From assembly GCA_018828825.1 (NCBI GenBank), contig JAHJUV010000029.1:1-25941 (forward strand): a DNA stretch of 25,941 nt. Direction: 5' to 3'. Position numbers and translations under genes: made by a program. Under the pieces are notes generated by a model that made no database searches, was not told the DNA's origin, and saw nothing but the letters and a program-made list of their open reading frames with translations. Positions within the stretch are counted from its first letter, which is position 1. Each line of letters opens with the position of its first letter. Shown here one piece after another: positions 1 to 7,923 of the stretch. This DNA is from Planctomycetota bacterium. GTDB lineage: Bacteria > Planctomycetota > Phycisphaerae > Sedimentisphaerales > UBA12454.

Positions 1-141
1 GATATCCGCGTTTTGCCAGCTGAAGTTTTCAATGTCGATAATTTTCTGAATTTTGGGACAAACAACCCCCCTGTCAGAGATGACCAGGGCATCGATGGAA
101 TCGGTTACTCTTTTATTCGGTTTTGTAAGAATTTCTGTCAT
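1..141 (-). CDS. Partial CDS, N-terminal 47 residues of an unrecognised protein
   Basis: An open frame on the minus strand starts at an ATG (141-139) and runs off the window edge after 47 codons without a stop. It begins MTEILTKPNKRVTDSIDAL and continues with a short hydrophobic strand (ALVISDRGVVC). I do not recognise the family from this fragment. There is no clear Shine-Dalgarno sequence before the ATG, only an A-rich stretch. It lies downstream of the yggS-type gene in the same orientation, separated by about 260 bases, so it may have its own promoter. The call rests on the uninterrupted frame and the plausible N-terminus; a spurious ORF of this length is possible. Confidence 0.45.
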   Translation of the reverse strand, partial: MTEILTKPNKRVTDSIDALVISDRGVVCPKIQKIIDIENFSWQNADI

Positions 142-155
142 TTTTTTACTGCAAT

Positions 156-383
156 TTGTTTAATACAGGCTTATTTCGACAGTTTCGGGGCTCGACTTAT
201 GTTCAAAAGAGGCACTTGACCATAAATATTAAATATATTAGGATTTTATCGGTCTTTGATTGTAATTTTTCAAAAGCAGGGTATGGCGGGGCGTTTGGTC
301 TGCTTCTCCTGGCGCCTTTCGGCACGATAATAATGCTTTGTATTCTTGCGTTTTCGAATTGGCCGGCAGACAAAAAGTCTTAA
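156..383 (+). pseudogene. Possible remnant of a small membrane protein
   Basis: The last 40 or so codons of this plus-strand frame encode FSKAGYGGAFGLLLLAPFG followed by a second hydrophobic run ending AFSNWPADKKS. This resembles the C-terminal half of small bacterial membrane proteins carrying an F-x-K-A-G-Y motif, a hydrophobic segment and a final FS-x-WP, which is from memory of such proteins and not from a search. The expected N-terminal membrane helix is missing: the residues upstream of the motif are not hydrophobic, the only in-frame starts are TTG codons, and no ribosome binding site is visible. I therefore read it as a truncated or decayed gene between yggS and the partial ORF at the window edge. 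A short real gene with an unusual start is the alternative. Confidence 0.3.
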
Positions 384-400
384 CAGCGAGTGCGAGGCGG

Positions 401-1120
401 TCAGGCGAATATTGATGAGCCGATGCGCAGAATCGTAGCGCCGTTTTCGATGGCGATTTCGTAGTCCTGGCTCATTCCCATACTGAGGTGTTTAAAGTCC
501 GGTCCTCCGATTTTTTCACCGCGAATTTCTTCGAACAGTTCATGTGCGCGGGCGAAGCAGGCTTTTGCAATGTCCTTGTTGAGTGTAAGAGGCCCCATAG
601 TCATTAGACCGATGAGTTTCAGGTTCGGCATCGTAACAATCTGCTCGGCCAGATGAACAGCGGCGCCTACCGGAACACCGTATTTTTGTGGTTCTTGTGA
701 GCAATTTACCTGCATCAGGATTTTGGGGCAGATATCGAGTTTTTCGGCGTTTCTGCTTATTTCCTCGGCAAGCCGGAGCGTATCGACCGAGTGGATTATT
801 TGGGAAGCTCTCAGTAACTGGCGAACCTTGTTTCTCTGAAGATGACCAATCATATGCCAGTTGATTTTCTTCGGCAGGGCGGGGTCATCGGGATTCTGCT
901 GCAGGAAAACCTCGATATCGTCAGCGGCAACTTTCAGGTGCTGGACCCTGTTTTCGCCAAGCTCACTGCACCCGAGACGGGCAACCTGTTTTACGGCGTC
1001 GAAGTTAGCTGATTTCGTTACGACGACGAGAGTTATTTCGGAACTGTCCCGTCCGCACCTGGCGCAGGCGGAAGCGATATTGTTGCGAACCTTTTGCAGA
1101 TTGTCAGCAATTTTATTCAT
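401..1120 (-). CDS. yggS: YggS/PLPBP-family pyridoxal phosphate homeostasis protein
   Basis: This 239-residue protein matches the single-domain, alanine-racemase-like fold of the YggS/PROSC family, cytosolic proteins that bind pyridoxal 5'-phosphate and buffer its supply without known catalysis. The PLP lysine is K36 in LVVVTKSANF, the position used in E. coli YggS. Other family landmarks are GENRVQ (about 75), WHMIGHLQRNKVRQL, the strand ILMQVNCSQEPQKYG, GLMTMGPL, and the phosphate-binding C-terminal section LSMGMSQDYEIAIENGAT with RIGSSIF. Length is normal. It starts 12 bases after the topoisomerase VI A stop on the same strand, so co-transcription is likely, although no functional link between the two is known. 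Identification is secure; the gene name follows the family. Confidence 0.95.
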   Translation of the reverse strand: MNKIADNLQKVRNNIASACARCGRDSSEITLVVVTKSANFDAVKQVARLGCSELGENRVQHLKVAADDIEVFLQQNPDDPALPKKINWHMIGHLQRNKVRQLLRASQIIHSVDTLRLAEEISRNAEKLDICPKILMQVNCSQEPQKYGVPVGAAVHLAEQIVTMPNLKLIGLMTMGPLTLNKDIAKACFARAHELFEEIRGEKIGGPDFKHLSMGMSQDYEIAIENGATILRIGSSIFA

Positions 1121-1132
1121 TAGTATTTTTCA

Positions 1133-2227
1133 TCAGGGCAGAAACTTTGCCGTATTTTTAAGTTTTCGCGGCAGGTATTCACTTACGACGTAATCCAGGC
1201 CGTGTTTTGCAAAGGCCTGCTGCTCGACACGAACGCCCATCTTCAGCATCTGGTTTATCGCGGCCTGCCAGGGCTTGTGATGTTTTACAAACGGGTCGTT
1301 TTTTAGGGCATCTTTAGCACGTTTTATATCCACCTCTTTCAAAGGATGTGTCGGCAGCTTGTAATCGATAATATCCTGTGGAGTTACGCCGAGAAATCTT
1401 GTCTTGGGGACGCAGAAAAACTGGTTCAGGTGAGCGGCATTGCCGGAGCCGACCTTCAGCGTCCTGTAAATATTGAAATAACCATAAGGATCGCCATCGA
1501 CAAAGGCGTAAACGGGCACTTTAAGTTTATCCGAGAGTCTGCGGACGAACCTTCGGCACGCACGTGTAGGAACGCCTCCCATACTTATCAGGATGCAGTT
1601 GTTTTTGTCCCAATAGTCGTATTTTACGAGTCTTTGAAACATACCGGCCGTTTCAATGGCGAGGACAAATTTTGCGTTGCTTGAAAATTCAAGGTCCTCG
1701 ACGTCGATTGGAATGGAATATGAGCCGGAGCCGAACCGTGTGCAGTCGATTTTCAGCTTTTTACCTTTGGCGTCGGAGTCTATGACGACAAGTTTGCCGG
1801 CGACTTCGCCGCCTTTTTCTTCGGGGATAAATTTAAGCTGTTCACGGTTGACGCCGAACATTGCCTCGACATCATCCATAATCGTGTCGGATTCGGGCTG
1901 CTCGGCAAAGCCCGCCTTGCCCCAGTTTTTCGAGATATAATAGGCCTCCCTTTTTGTGGCCATATCACTTTTTTCGATAAGTTCCTTGGAAAGAGACATC
2001 ATTTTCAGAGTCTGGGCGAAAGTTTTGACCGTGCTTACAGTCAGGGTTCTAACCTTGTTTTTGCCGAGAATCTCAAAATATCCACGGTCGGAACGGTATT
2101 TGACATTGCCGAGCGAACGGATGGGCGTGGACATAGTCGGTTTTTGCTTTTTTAATATCTTGTCCTGAATGAACCTGGCGGCGCCTTTAATCTTTTCGGT
2201 AACGGCTGAATCGCTCCTTTTAGTCAT
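1133..2227 (-). CDS. top6A: DNA topoisomerase VI subunit A (Spo11-like)
   Basis: A 364-residue protein of normal length for TopoVI-A, the DNA-cleaving subunit of a type IIB topoisomerase that passes one duplex through a transient double-strand break. The 5Y-CAP domain holds the catalytic tyrosine in TKREAYYISKNWGK (Y96 or Y97). The Toprim domain shows the acidic triad: E192 in VLAIETAGM, and D244/D246 in FVDGDPYGYFNIY, preceded by MGGVPTRACRRFVRRL. The C-terminus, including HGLDYVVSEYLPRKL, also fits archaeal TopoVI-A. The ATG is preceded by GGGAG eight bases upstream. The ATPase subunit TopoVI-B is not encoded next to it or anywhere in the window, which is unusual because A and B are commonly adjacent. 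Typical of Archaea and plants and patchy in Bacteria, so ancient transfer is likely. Confidence 0.93.
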   Translation of the reverse strand: MTKRSDSAVTEKIKGAARFIQDKILKKQKPTMSTPIRSLGNVKYRSDRGYFEILGKNKVRTLTVSTVKTFAQTLKMMSLSKELIEKSDMATKREAYYISKNWGKAGFAEQPESDTIMDDVEAMFGVNREQLKFIPEEKGGEVAGKLVVIDSDAKGKKLKIDCTRFGSGSYSIPIDVEDLEFSSNAKFVLAIETAGMFQRLVKYDYWDKNNCILISMGGVPTRACRRFVRRLSDKLKVPVYAFVDGDPYGYFNIYRTLKVGSGNAAHLNQFFCVPKTRFLGVTPQDIIDYKLPTHPLKEVDIKRAKDALKNDPFVKHHKPWQAAINQMLKMGVRVEQQAFAKHGLDYVVSEYLPRKLKNTAKFLP

Positions 2228-2421
2228 TTATTACGGCTCCCTGCGAAAATATAAGGGGAAATTTCCAGTAATTTTATCCGTTTTCAGCGGATTAACATAC
2301 ATAATCTAAGGCGTAAAAAAATGTAATTCAAGCCTAAAGTTTCCGCATTTTTTTTGTTAAAAATGGCTTGACAGGCCTTTGGGATTCTGTTTTATAGGAT
2401 GTTCGGGAACCGGAAATTCAA

Positions 2422-2450
2422 TTGACTTTGCTCTTTAAAATTGATATAAT
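2422..2450 (+). promoter_or_regulatory. Strong sigma70-type promoter for the predicted small RNA
   Basis: TTGACT (2422-2427) and a perfect TATAAT (2445-2450) are separated by 17 bases, the optimal sigma70 spacing, on the plus strand. No plausible plus-strand protein gene follows; the region downstream folds into two hairpins and ends in a T-run. A second, weaker candidate lies just upstream (TTGACA at 2368-2373, TATAGG at 2393-2398, spacing 19). Transcription would start near 2457. Confidence 0.65.
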
Positions 2451-2456
2451 ACCTAT

Positions 2457-2555
2457 GTTGTAAATATACTGCGCAAAGCAGTTTAACAAACCTCGGCGAG
2501 GCAGTGTCAAAACAGTGGTTCCCCCCCAGCCACTTTGACCGTCTCGCCATTTTTA
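2457..2555 (+). ncRNA. Predicted small RNA with two hairpins, a C7 apical loop and an intrinsic terminator
   Basis: Starting about seven bases after a near-consensus -10 box, the predicted transcript of about 100 nt has a 5-bp hairpin at 2468-2482 (ACTGC, loop GCAAA, GCAGT). A long hairpin follows at 2495-2548. Its stem pairs GGCGAG (2495-2500) with CTCGCC (2543-2548), GTCAAA (2506-2511) with TTTGAC (2534-2539), and GTGG (2515-2518) with CCAC (2530-2533). The apical loop holds seven consecutive C (2521-2527). The stem is followed directly by ATTTTTATG, as in a Rho-independent terminator. It does not match SRP RNA, tmRNA, 6S RNA or a tRNA by any signature I can see. The C-rich loop could pair with G-rich ribosome binding sites, which is inference. 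The start is predicted from the promoter; the end from the T-run. Confidence 0.55.
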
Positions 2556-2605
2556 TGCGCAGATTTTTCCCGCTGGTATTACACTGGTTTACTTTTAAGC
2601 GGAGG

Positions 2606-3016
2606 TCATTGTCCTGTTATCTGGACGAGGACGGTTCTTCTTCTGGGGCCGTCAAATTCGCAAAAATAAATACCCTGCCAGGTGCCGAGCTGCATTTGTC
2701 CGTTGTCGATGAGTACTGTCTGGCTGCATCCGAGGATTGAGCTTTTGACGTGGGCGTCGGAATTGCCTTCGGAGTGCTGATAGCCGCTTTTGTTTTGCGG
2801 TATAAGATCCGCCAGGGTCAGCAGGATATCATGCACAACGTCCGGGTCTGCGTTTTCATTGATGGTTATCGCCGCCGTTGTGTGGGGGCAATAAACTATG
2901 ACATTACCTTCGGATATGCCCGACTCGGCTATAACTTTTTTGACTTTATCTGTGATGTCGACAAGTTCATTGCGTTTATTTGTGCTGACAGTAAATGAAT
3001 TATTCAAAATCTTCAT
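2606..3016 (-). CDS. yjbQ: YjbQ-family protein (UPF0047)
   Basis: A 136-residue protein with the complete signature of the YjbQ/UPF0047 family. CPHTTAAITINENADPDV (about 45-62) and the histidine-containing stretch YQHSEGNSDAHVKSS (about 79-93) form the conserved active-site-like pocket, and the C-terminus carries LGTWQGIYFCEFDGPRRR. Members can weakly complement thiamine phosphate synthase loss in E. coli, but their true role is unsettled. Length is normal. The ATG is preceded by an A/G-rich but weak ribosome binding site. It starts 11 bases after the argS stop, so it probably sits at the end of an rsfS-argS-yjbQ transcript. The predicted small RNA ends about 50 bases beyond its stop on the opposite strand. 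Confidence 0.93.
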   Translation of the reverse strand: MKILNNSFTVSTNKRNELVDITDKVKKVIAESGISEGNVIVYCPHTTAAITINENADPDVVHDILLTLADLIPQNKSGYQHSEGNSDAHVKSSILGCSQTVLIDNGQMQLGTWQGIYFCEFDGPRRRTVLVQITGQ

Positions 3017-3027
3017 ATTTTTTCTTC

Positions 3028-4842
3028 TTACATTCTTTCAATAGTTTTAATGCCGAGCAGATTTTCAAGACCGTGCTGTATCGTCCGTGCCGTCAGTTCG
3101 CAAAGCAATAGTCTCGATGGCCTGATTTTCGGCTCTGCATCGAGAACGGGACAGGCATTATAAAACGCACTGAATTTTGCGGCCAGTTCGTACAGATAGC
3201 TCGTAAGAAAGTTAGGCTTAAAATCGGCGATTGCCGAATTGAACGCCTCGCCGTACCTGATAAGCTGCTTTGCAAGCTCAAACTCGGCAGGCTCGTTAAG
3301 GTAAACTTCTTTTACGCCTTTCAATTCTTTTACGGTATCGATTCCTTTTTCCTCGCCTTTTCTTCCGATTGATTTGATTCTTGCGTAAGCGTACTGCATA
3401 TAAGGAGCGGTGTTGCCGTCCATTGCCAGCATCTTATCGAAACTGAAAATATAATCACTCGTTCGATTGTTCGAGTAATCGGCGTATTTGACCGCGCCGA
3501 TTCCAACTGCATTTGCGATAGTTTCTTTTTCGCTGTTTTTCAGTTCGGGATTTTTTTCTTCAACAACCGATTTTGCTCTTTTAACCGCTTCATCGAGGAG
3601 CTCTTTAAGTTTTACATTTTCGCCGGAGCGTGTTTTTAACGGCTTGCCGTCTTCGCCTAAGACACTTCCGAATGTGATATGAACAAGTTTTGCATTTTTT
3701 GCTCCTCCTTCGCTAAAGCTTCGGGGGACAAGCCAGCCGGCCTTTTTCACCACGGCAAAGAGCATTTCAAAATGCAGCTTCTGTCTGGCGTCTGTAACAT
3801 AAATAATTTCATCGGCCTTTAATTCGTTTACTCTATATCTGATAGCCGCCAAATCCGTAGTTGCGTAAAGGAAGGCTCCATCGGACTTTTGAATAATAAA
3901 AGGCAGCGGCTCACCCTCTTTTGTCTTAAAACCTTCCGGAAATAGGCAAATCGCACCATCAGATTCAACAGCAAGACCGACCTTTTTCAAATCATTCACA
4001 ACATCAGGGAGCATTTTGTTATAAAAACTTTCGCCTCTCGTGTCACCAGAGCTTAATCTGACCCCTAATCTTTCGTATAAGTTTCGAAATTCCTCATTTG
4101 AAGCATCTGTGATAAATTGCCAATTGAATTTTACATGCTTATCTCCGGAATGCAGCTTTACCACATATTGTCTCGACTTTTCAGCAAATTCAGGATCATT
4201 ATCGAAAAGTTTTTTGGCTTCTCGATAAAAATTTTCTGCATCTGGAATGAAATCTTTTGGTCTGAAAGCTTTTCTTTTTTGGTATCTTTCATGTAAGAAT
4301 GCATCTATTTCTTTATAATCGAGATAATAGGAAAGCATTCCAAATTGCGTTCCCCAGTCACCGATGTGGTTTTGGCGGATAACATTATGACCCGCCTGCT
4401 CCAACATTCTGCAGATACAGTCGCCGATGATTGTGCTTCGCAAGTGGCCGACGTGCATTTGCTTTGCGATGTTCGGACCGGAGAAATCAACGACGACAGT
4501 TTGAGGTTTTTCGGTTTTTTCGGCACCGAGGTCTTTATCAGCGTTTATTTTGAGCAGGTTTTCAGCGACGAATTCAGGCTTCAATCTTAAATTTATAAAA
4601 CCTGCGCCGGCAATTTCCGGCTTTTGGCAGATATCGTCTATTTTCAGTTCAGTGATGATTTTTTCGGCAAGCTGACGGGGGTTGGCTTTTAATTGTTTGG
4701 CAAGTGCAAGGGCATTATTGCTTTGGTAGTCGCCAAATTTGGCGTCTGTCGCGGCGGTTACGATTGCGGGGACATTTTGGCCGGTCGCCTTTTGAATAGC
4801 ATCAGATATTCTTTCCGAAATTATTTCAATCGCCGGCTTCAT
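3028..4842 (-). CDS. argS: Arginyl-tRNA synthetase
   Basis: This 604-residue cytosolic class I aminoacyl-tRNA synthetase charges tRNA-Arg. In order: the N-terminal Add1 domain contacting the tRNA D-loop (about 1-110), the Rossmann catalytic core with the HIGH-type motif HVGHL at 130-134 followed by RSTIIGD, the arginine-pocket region QNHIGDWGTQFGML, and DLAAIRYR. In place of a KMSKS loop there is DGKPLKTRSGENVKL, as in many ArgS proteins. The C-terminal DALR anticodon-binding domain includes NTAPYMQYAYARIKSI and ends near LLGIKTIERM. Length is standard. No Shine-Dalgarno is visible before the ATG (leader ATTTCCTTT), and the leader contains an 18-bp palindrome at 4860-4877. rsfS lies upstream and yjbQ downstream on the same strand. 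Confidence 0.97.
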   Translation of the reverse strand: MKPAIEIISERISDAIQKATGQNVPAIVTAATDAKFGDYQSNNALALAKQLKANPRQLAEKIITELKIDDICQKPEIAGAGFINLRLKPEFVAENLLKINADKDLGAEKTEKPQTVVVDFSGPNIAKQMHVGHLRSTIIGDCICRMLEQAGHNVIRQNHIGDWGTQFGMLSYYLDYKEIDAFLHERYQKRKAFRPKDFIPDAENFYREAKKLFDNDPEFAEKSRQYVVKLHSGDKHVKFNWQFITDASNEEFRNLYERLGVRLSSGDTRGESFYNKMLPDVVNDLKKVGLAVESDGAICLFPEGFKTKEGEPLPFIIQKSDGAFLYATTDLAAIRYRVNELKADEIIYVTDARQKLHFEMLFAVVKKAGWLVPRSFSEGGAKNAKLVHITFGSVLGEDGKPLKTRSGENVKLKELLDEAVKRAKSVVEEKNPELKNSEKETIANAVGIGAVKYADYSNNRTSDYIFSFDKMLAMDGNTAPYMQYAYARIKSIGRKGEEKGIDTVKELKGVKEVYLNEPAEFELAKQLIRYGEAFNSAIADFKPNFLTSYLYELAAKFSAFYNACPVLDAEPKIRPSRLLLCELTARTIQHGLENLLGIKTIERM

Positions 4843-4859
4843 AAAGGAAATAGAAATCC

Positions 4860-4877
4860 ATCCCGATTTATCGGGAT
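4860..4877. repeat. REP-like palindrome CCCGAT-WW-ATCGGG
   Basis: Perfect 8-bp arms ATCCCGAT (4860-4867) and ATCGGGAT (4870-4877) separated by two bases, between rsfS and argS. The same core, with AA in the centre when read on the other strand, recurs inside uvrC at 18186-18201. It lies in the argS leader and could form a short hairpin 18 bases before the start codon. There is no T-run directly after it on the minus strand, so it is not a standard terminator. Confidence 0.55.
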
Positions 4878-4900
4878 TCCAAAATTTTTAATTTTTAGTT

Positions 4901-5278
4901 TTAAATCTTCAATTTCTCTGCGTCGCCCCAGAGCAGTTCCAAATCGTAATATTCTCTAAATTCTTCATCGAAGATATGGATGACCACATCGACGAAATCG
5001 AGCAATATCCATCGGCCTTGTTCGTAGCCTGCCCGGCCGAAGATTCTAAAATTATGCTGTTTTCCAAAGTCTTTAATCTCATCGGCTACGGTACGGGTCT
5101 GGCGGTTACTTGTGCCGGTAGCGATGAGGAAGTAATCTGTTGCGGGGCTTTTGCCTTTAAGGTCGAGTACAACCACATCGGTGCAGTGTCTTTCGAGAGC
5201 GATTTTAGCCGACTCGAGGACGAATTTTTTTGCTGTTAAAGCAGTCTTCTTTTTTGCAGTAGTCTTTTTTTTTGCCAA
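4901..5278 (-). CDS. rsfS: Ribosomal silencing factor RsfS
   Basis: A 125-residue RsfS/Iojap protein, which binds ribosomal protein uL14 on the 50S subunit and blocks subunit joining when nutrients are scarce. Family hallmarks are VVVLDLKGKSPATDYFLI, TGTSNRQTRTVADEI, the glycine turn FGRAGYEQGRWILLDF and the C-terminal VVIHIFDEEFREYYDLELL. The first 18 residues are a lysine/threonine-rich extension absent from most homologues. The start is a TTG at 5278 with AAGGA a few bases upstream; no in-frame ATG occurs before the conserved domain. It starts only about 20 bases after the hppA terminator T-run, so expression probably comes from read-through or from a promoter overlapping that hairpin. argS follows 58 bases downstream. 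Confidence 0.93.
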   Translation of the reverse strand: MAKKKTTAKKKTALTAKKFVLESAKIALERHCTDVVVLDLKGKSPATDYFLIATGTSNRQTRTVADEIKDFGKQHNFRIFGRAGYEQGRWILLDFVDVVIHIFDEEFREYYDLELLWGDAEKLKI

Positions 5279-5296
5279 TTTTCCTTATCCAATACT

Positions 5297-5327
5297 AAAA
5301 AAACGGGGTCGAGCGTGCTCGACCCCG
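5297..5327 (-). terminator. Intrinsic terminator downstream of hppA
   Basis: On the minus strand a GC-rich hairpin, stem CGGGGTCGAG (RNA sense, 5327-5318) paired with CTCGACCCCG (5313-5304) and a four-base loop, is followed immediately by seven T (5303-5297). This is a textbook Rho-independent terminator for hppA, whose stop codon lies 42 bases upstream. Confidence 0.88.
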
Positions 5328-5368
5328 ATAGATTACATTTAATTACCGTTTAAGTCAACTATTTATGA

Positions 5369-7816
5369 CTAGCGCAGATGCAGCCAACTTCCTACGATAG
5401 GTGCAAACTTAAGCATAACACCTGTAAAGACCAGACTAACCATACTCATCAGTTTAATGAGGATGTTCAGACTCGGCCCGGATGTATCCTTGAATGGGTC
5501 ACCTACTGTATCGCCTACAACAGCAGCCTTATGAGCATCGGAGCCTTTTCCGCCGTGAGCGCCTTTTTCTATGAACTTTTTGGCGTTGTCCCAGGCGCCG
5601 CCTGAGTTGTTCAAGGTAACGGCTAATACAAACCCGCACGTTAATGCTCCTACCAACAGTCCCATCACGCCCGGGATGCCGATTACGATGCCGGTGACTA
5701 CCGGTACAATAATTGCCAATAGAGACGGTACAATCATTTCTTTTTGTGCACCGGCTGTTACTATGGAGACGCACCGGCTGTAATCCGGTTTTCCCGTGCC
5801 TTCCATAATACCCGGAATTTCCTTGAACTGACGGCGAACCTCTTCGACGATTCTGCCGGCGTTTCTGCCAACCGCCTTCATTGTCATTGCACAGAATAAA
5901 AACGCCATCATACTGCCAAGGAACAAGCCCGCAAGCAGTCGCGGATTCATAATTGTCAGGTCATAAGCAGCAAGCAAATCTGAGATGTGGGCCGTTGCGA
6001 TATTTACAGTTCCCTCAATATGTCTGCCTGGAGCTGAGAAAATAACTTTCTCAACCTTATAGACTCCGTCCGGACTTTCTGCTGCAAGCCGGCCAATCCA
6101 TATACGAATCCCTTCGATATTAGCAGCGATGAAAGCCATTGTCGTTAGCGCTGCTGAGCCGATGGCAAAACCTTTGCCCGTTGCCGCTGTTGTGTTGCCC
6201 AGCGAATCGAGAGCATCGGTTCTTTTGCGAACATCAGGTCCTAAATGGCTCATTTCGGCATTTCCGCCTGCATTATCGGCAATCGGACCGTAAGTATCGG
6301 TCGAGAGCGTAATGCCCAGCGTTGCCAACATACCTACCGCTGCAAAGCCGATGCCGTATAATCCCAGCGCCATATCGTCAAAGCCACCGGCAAAGCCATA
6401 AGCGCCGATTATACAGGCAGCTATTGTTACAACCGGCATTGCTGCTGACATCATACCGTTTGCAAAACCCGTAATAATAATCGTTCCTGTACCCATTAGT
6501 GACTGTTCAGCAATCTCACGAGTCGGCTTGTATTCATCGGATGTGTAGTATTCAGTAAACTGGCCGATTAAAACGCCGGCAACCAGGCCGACAACTACCG
6601 CGCCGAATATGCCCCAGCTTATCCAGCCGGTCATAGCAAGAATCGCCAGTGCGATAACGACAAGGATGGAGCTGGTTAATGTTCCTGTAAGTAATGCATG
6701 AAGCAGATTTTTCTGCGAAGCGTTCTCTTTGCAGCGAACGACGAAGATACCGAGTATTGAAAGTATTGTGCCTATACCGGCGACAACCGATGGAGCAAGA
6801 ACTGCTTTGAACGGATCTATACCCCTTGAGGCCAGTGCCTGTGTTGACAGCGCCGCACCGAGCGCCGCGGCAGCAAGAATTGAGCCGACATAGCTTTCGA
6901 ACAGGTCGGCACCCATACCGGCAACATCTCCGACATTATCGCCTACATTATCCGCGATAGTAGCCGGGTTTCTTGGGTCGTCTTCAGGTATTCCTGCTTC
7001 GACCTTTCCTACTAAATCAGCTCCGACGTCAGCAGCTTTTGTGAAGATTCCGCCGCCAACACGTGCGAATAATGCCTGTGTTGAAGCGCCCATACCGAAG
7101 GTAACCATTGTCGTGGTGATTTCTGACAGTTTGTGGGCAGGGTCCATACCGGCCTTTACTAATGTCAACCCCCAGAGAAACAGGCCGTCCCGCATATGTT
7201 CGGGCGTATAAATCAGACGGTCGAGTATCCAATACCAGACCGTAATATTGAGTAATCCGAAACTGACGACAACCAGTCCCATCACGGCGCCGGAACGGAA
7301 TGCAACCTGAAGCGCACTGTTAAGGCTGACTGTTGCACCCTGGGCGGTTCTGCTGGATGCCTGTGTGGCAGTTTTCATCCCGAAAAAGCCCGACAGGGCG
7401 CTGAAGAAACCGGCAGTTACAAAAGCCACAGGTACAAAGGGGTTCTGTAAGCCCATATATGCCATTATCACAAAGATAATAAATAAAATAAGAAACACAA
7501 AGGCAACAACCTTGTATTGTCTGAACAGATAGGCATAGGCGCCCTCACGAACATAACCGGCGATGGCAACCATCGTTTCGTTGCCTTCAGGCGCCTGCAT
7601 CATTTTCTTGTAAAAATAGAAGGCAACGAACAGGCCGGCTATCGACCCTATTGGCGCTATCCACCATATCAAGGGAAGATTTTCTGCTGCTGTTTGTATA
7701 GCAGGTCCCGAAACTTGGCCAAGCTTACTGATGTCGGCACCTTCCTGTGCAAATGCTGTTGCTGCAATTGATAATACAGCGATCAGAAATCCTATCTTTA
7801 CGATTGTATTTTTCAC
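5369..7816 (-). CDS. hppA: Membrane-bound ion-translocating pyrophosphatase
   Basis: An 815-residue polytopic membrane enzyme that couples pyrophosphate hydrolysis to H+ or Na+ export across the cytoplasmic membrane. The substrate site is unmistakable: DVGADLVGKVEAGIPEDDP begins at 263, followed by NVGDNVGDVAGMGADLFESY (290-309). Further conserved loops are STDTYGPIADNAGGNAEMS and, near the C-terminus, GSDAHKAAVVGDTVGDPFKD. The GNTTAATGKGFAIGSAALT segment has alanine where K+-independent enzymes carry lysine, so this is probably a K+-dependent type; H+ versus Na+ cannot be decided by eye. The N-terminus looks like a Sec signal peptide (KNTIVKIGFLIAVLSIAAT then AFA-QE at 21-25). The start is GTG with AAGGAG eight bases upstream. 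It is monocistronic, bounded by its own terminator. Confidence 0.96.
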   Translation of the reverse strand: MKNTIVKIGFLIAVLSIAATAFAQEGADISKLGQVSGPAIQTAAENLPLIWWIAPIGSIAGLFVAFYFYKKMMQAPEGNETMVAIAGYVREGAYAYLFRQYKVVAFVFLILFIIFVIMAYMGLQNPFVPVAFVTAGFFSALSGFFGMKTATQASSRTAQGATVSLNSALQVAFRSGAVMGLVVVSFGLLNITVWYWILDRLIYTPEHMRDGLFLWGLTLVKAGMDPAHKLSEITTTMVTFGMGASTQALFARVGGGIFTKAADVGADLVGKVEAGIPEDDPRNPATIADNVGDNVGDVAGMGADLFESYVGSILAAAALGAALSTQALASRGIDPFKAVLAPSVVAGIGTILSILGIFVVRCKENASQKNLLHALLTGTLTSSILVVIALAILAMTGWISWGIFGAVVVGLVAGVLIGQFTEYYTSDEYKPTREIAEQSLMGTGTIIITGFANGMMSAAMPVVTIAACIIGAYGFAGGFDDMALGLYGIGFAAVGMLATLGITLSTDTYGPIADNAGGNAEMSHLGPDVRKRTDALDSLGNTTAATGKGFAIGSAALTTMAFIAANIEGIRIWIGRLAAESPDGVYKVEKVIFSAPGRHIEGTVNIATAHISDLLAAYDLTIMNPRLLAGLFLGSMMAFLFCAMTMKAVGRNAGRIVEEVRRQFKEIPGIMEGTGKPDYSRCVSIVTAGAQKEMIVPSLLAIIVPVVTGIVIGIPGVMGLLVGALTCGFVLAVTLNNSGGAWDNAKKFIEKGAHGGKGSDAHKAAVVGDTVGDPFKDTSGPSLNILIKLMSMVSLVFTGVMLKFAPIVGSWLHLR

Positions 7817-7871
7817 CTTAAAAACTCCTTATAAAGAAAACATTAGGTTTAGTACGCGCGAAATTAGGGAC

Positions 7872-7899
7872 AGTGTATAAAAAGGCGGTTTTTTTGCAA
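7872..7899 (-). promoter_or_regulatory. Candidate hppA promoter
   Basis: On the minus strand TTGCAA (7899-7894) and TACACT (7877-7872) are separated by 16 bases, about 55 bases before the hppA GTG. The match is moderate. The position between the argJ terminator hairpin and the hppA ribosome binding site supports it. Confidence 0.35.
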
Positions 7900-7923
7900 G
7901 AAAATTAACGATAAAAACCGCAG

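Noticed and set aside
2457..2555. Signal recognition particle RNA or 6S RNA
   Set aside because: No GGAAG...AGCAG tetraloop region of SRP domain IV, and the length and open structure of 6S RNA are absent.
2504..2740. Plus-strand 78-codon frame overlapping the small RNA and yjbQ
   Set aside because: It starts inside the RNA hairpin, has no ribosome binding site and runs antisense to yjbQ.
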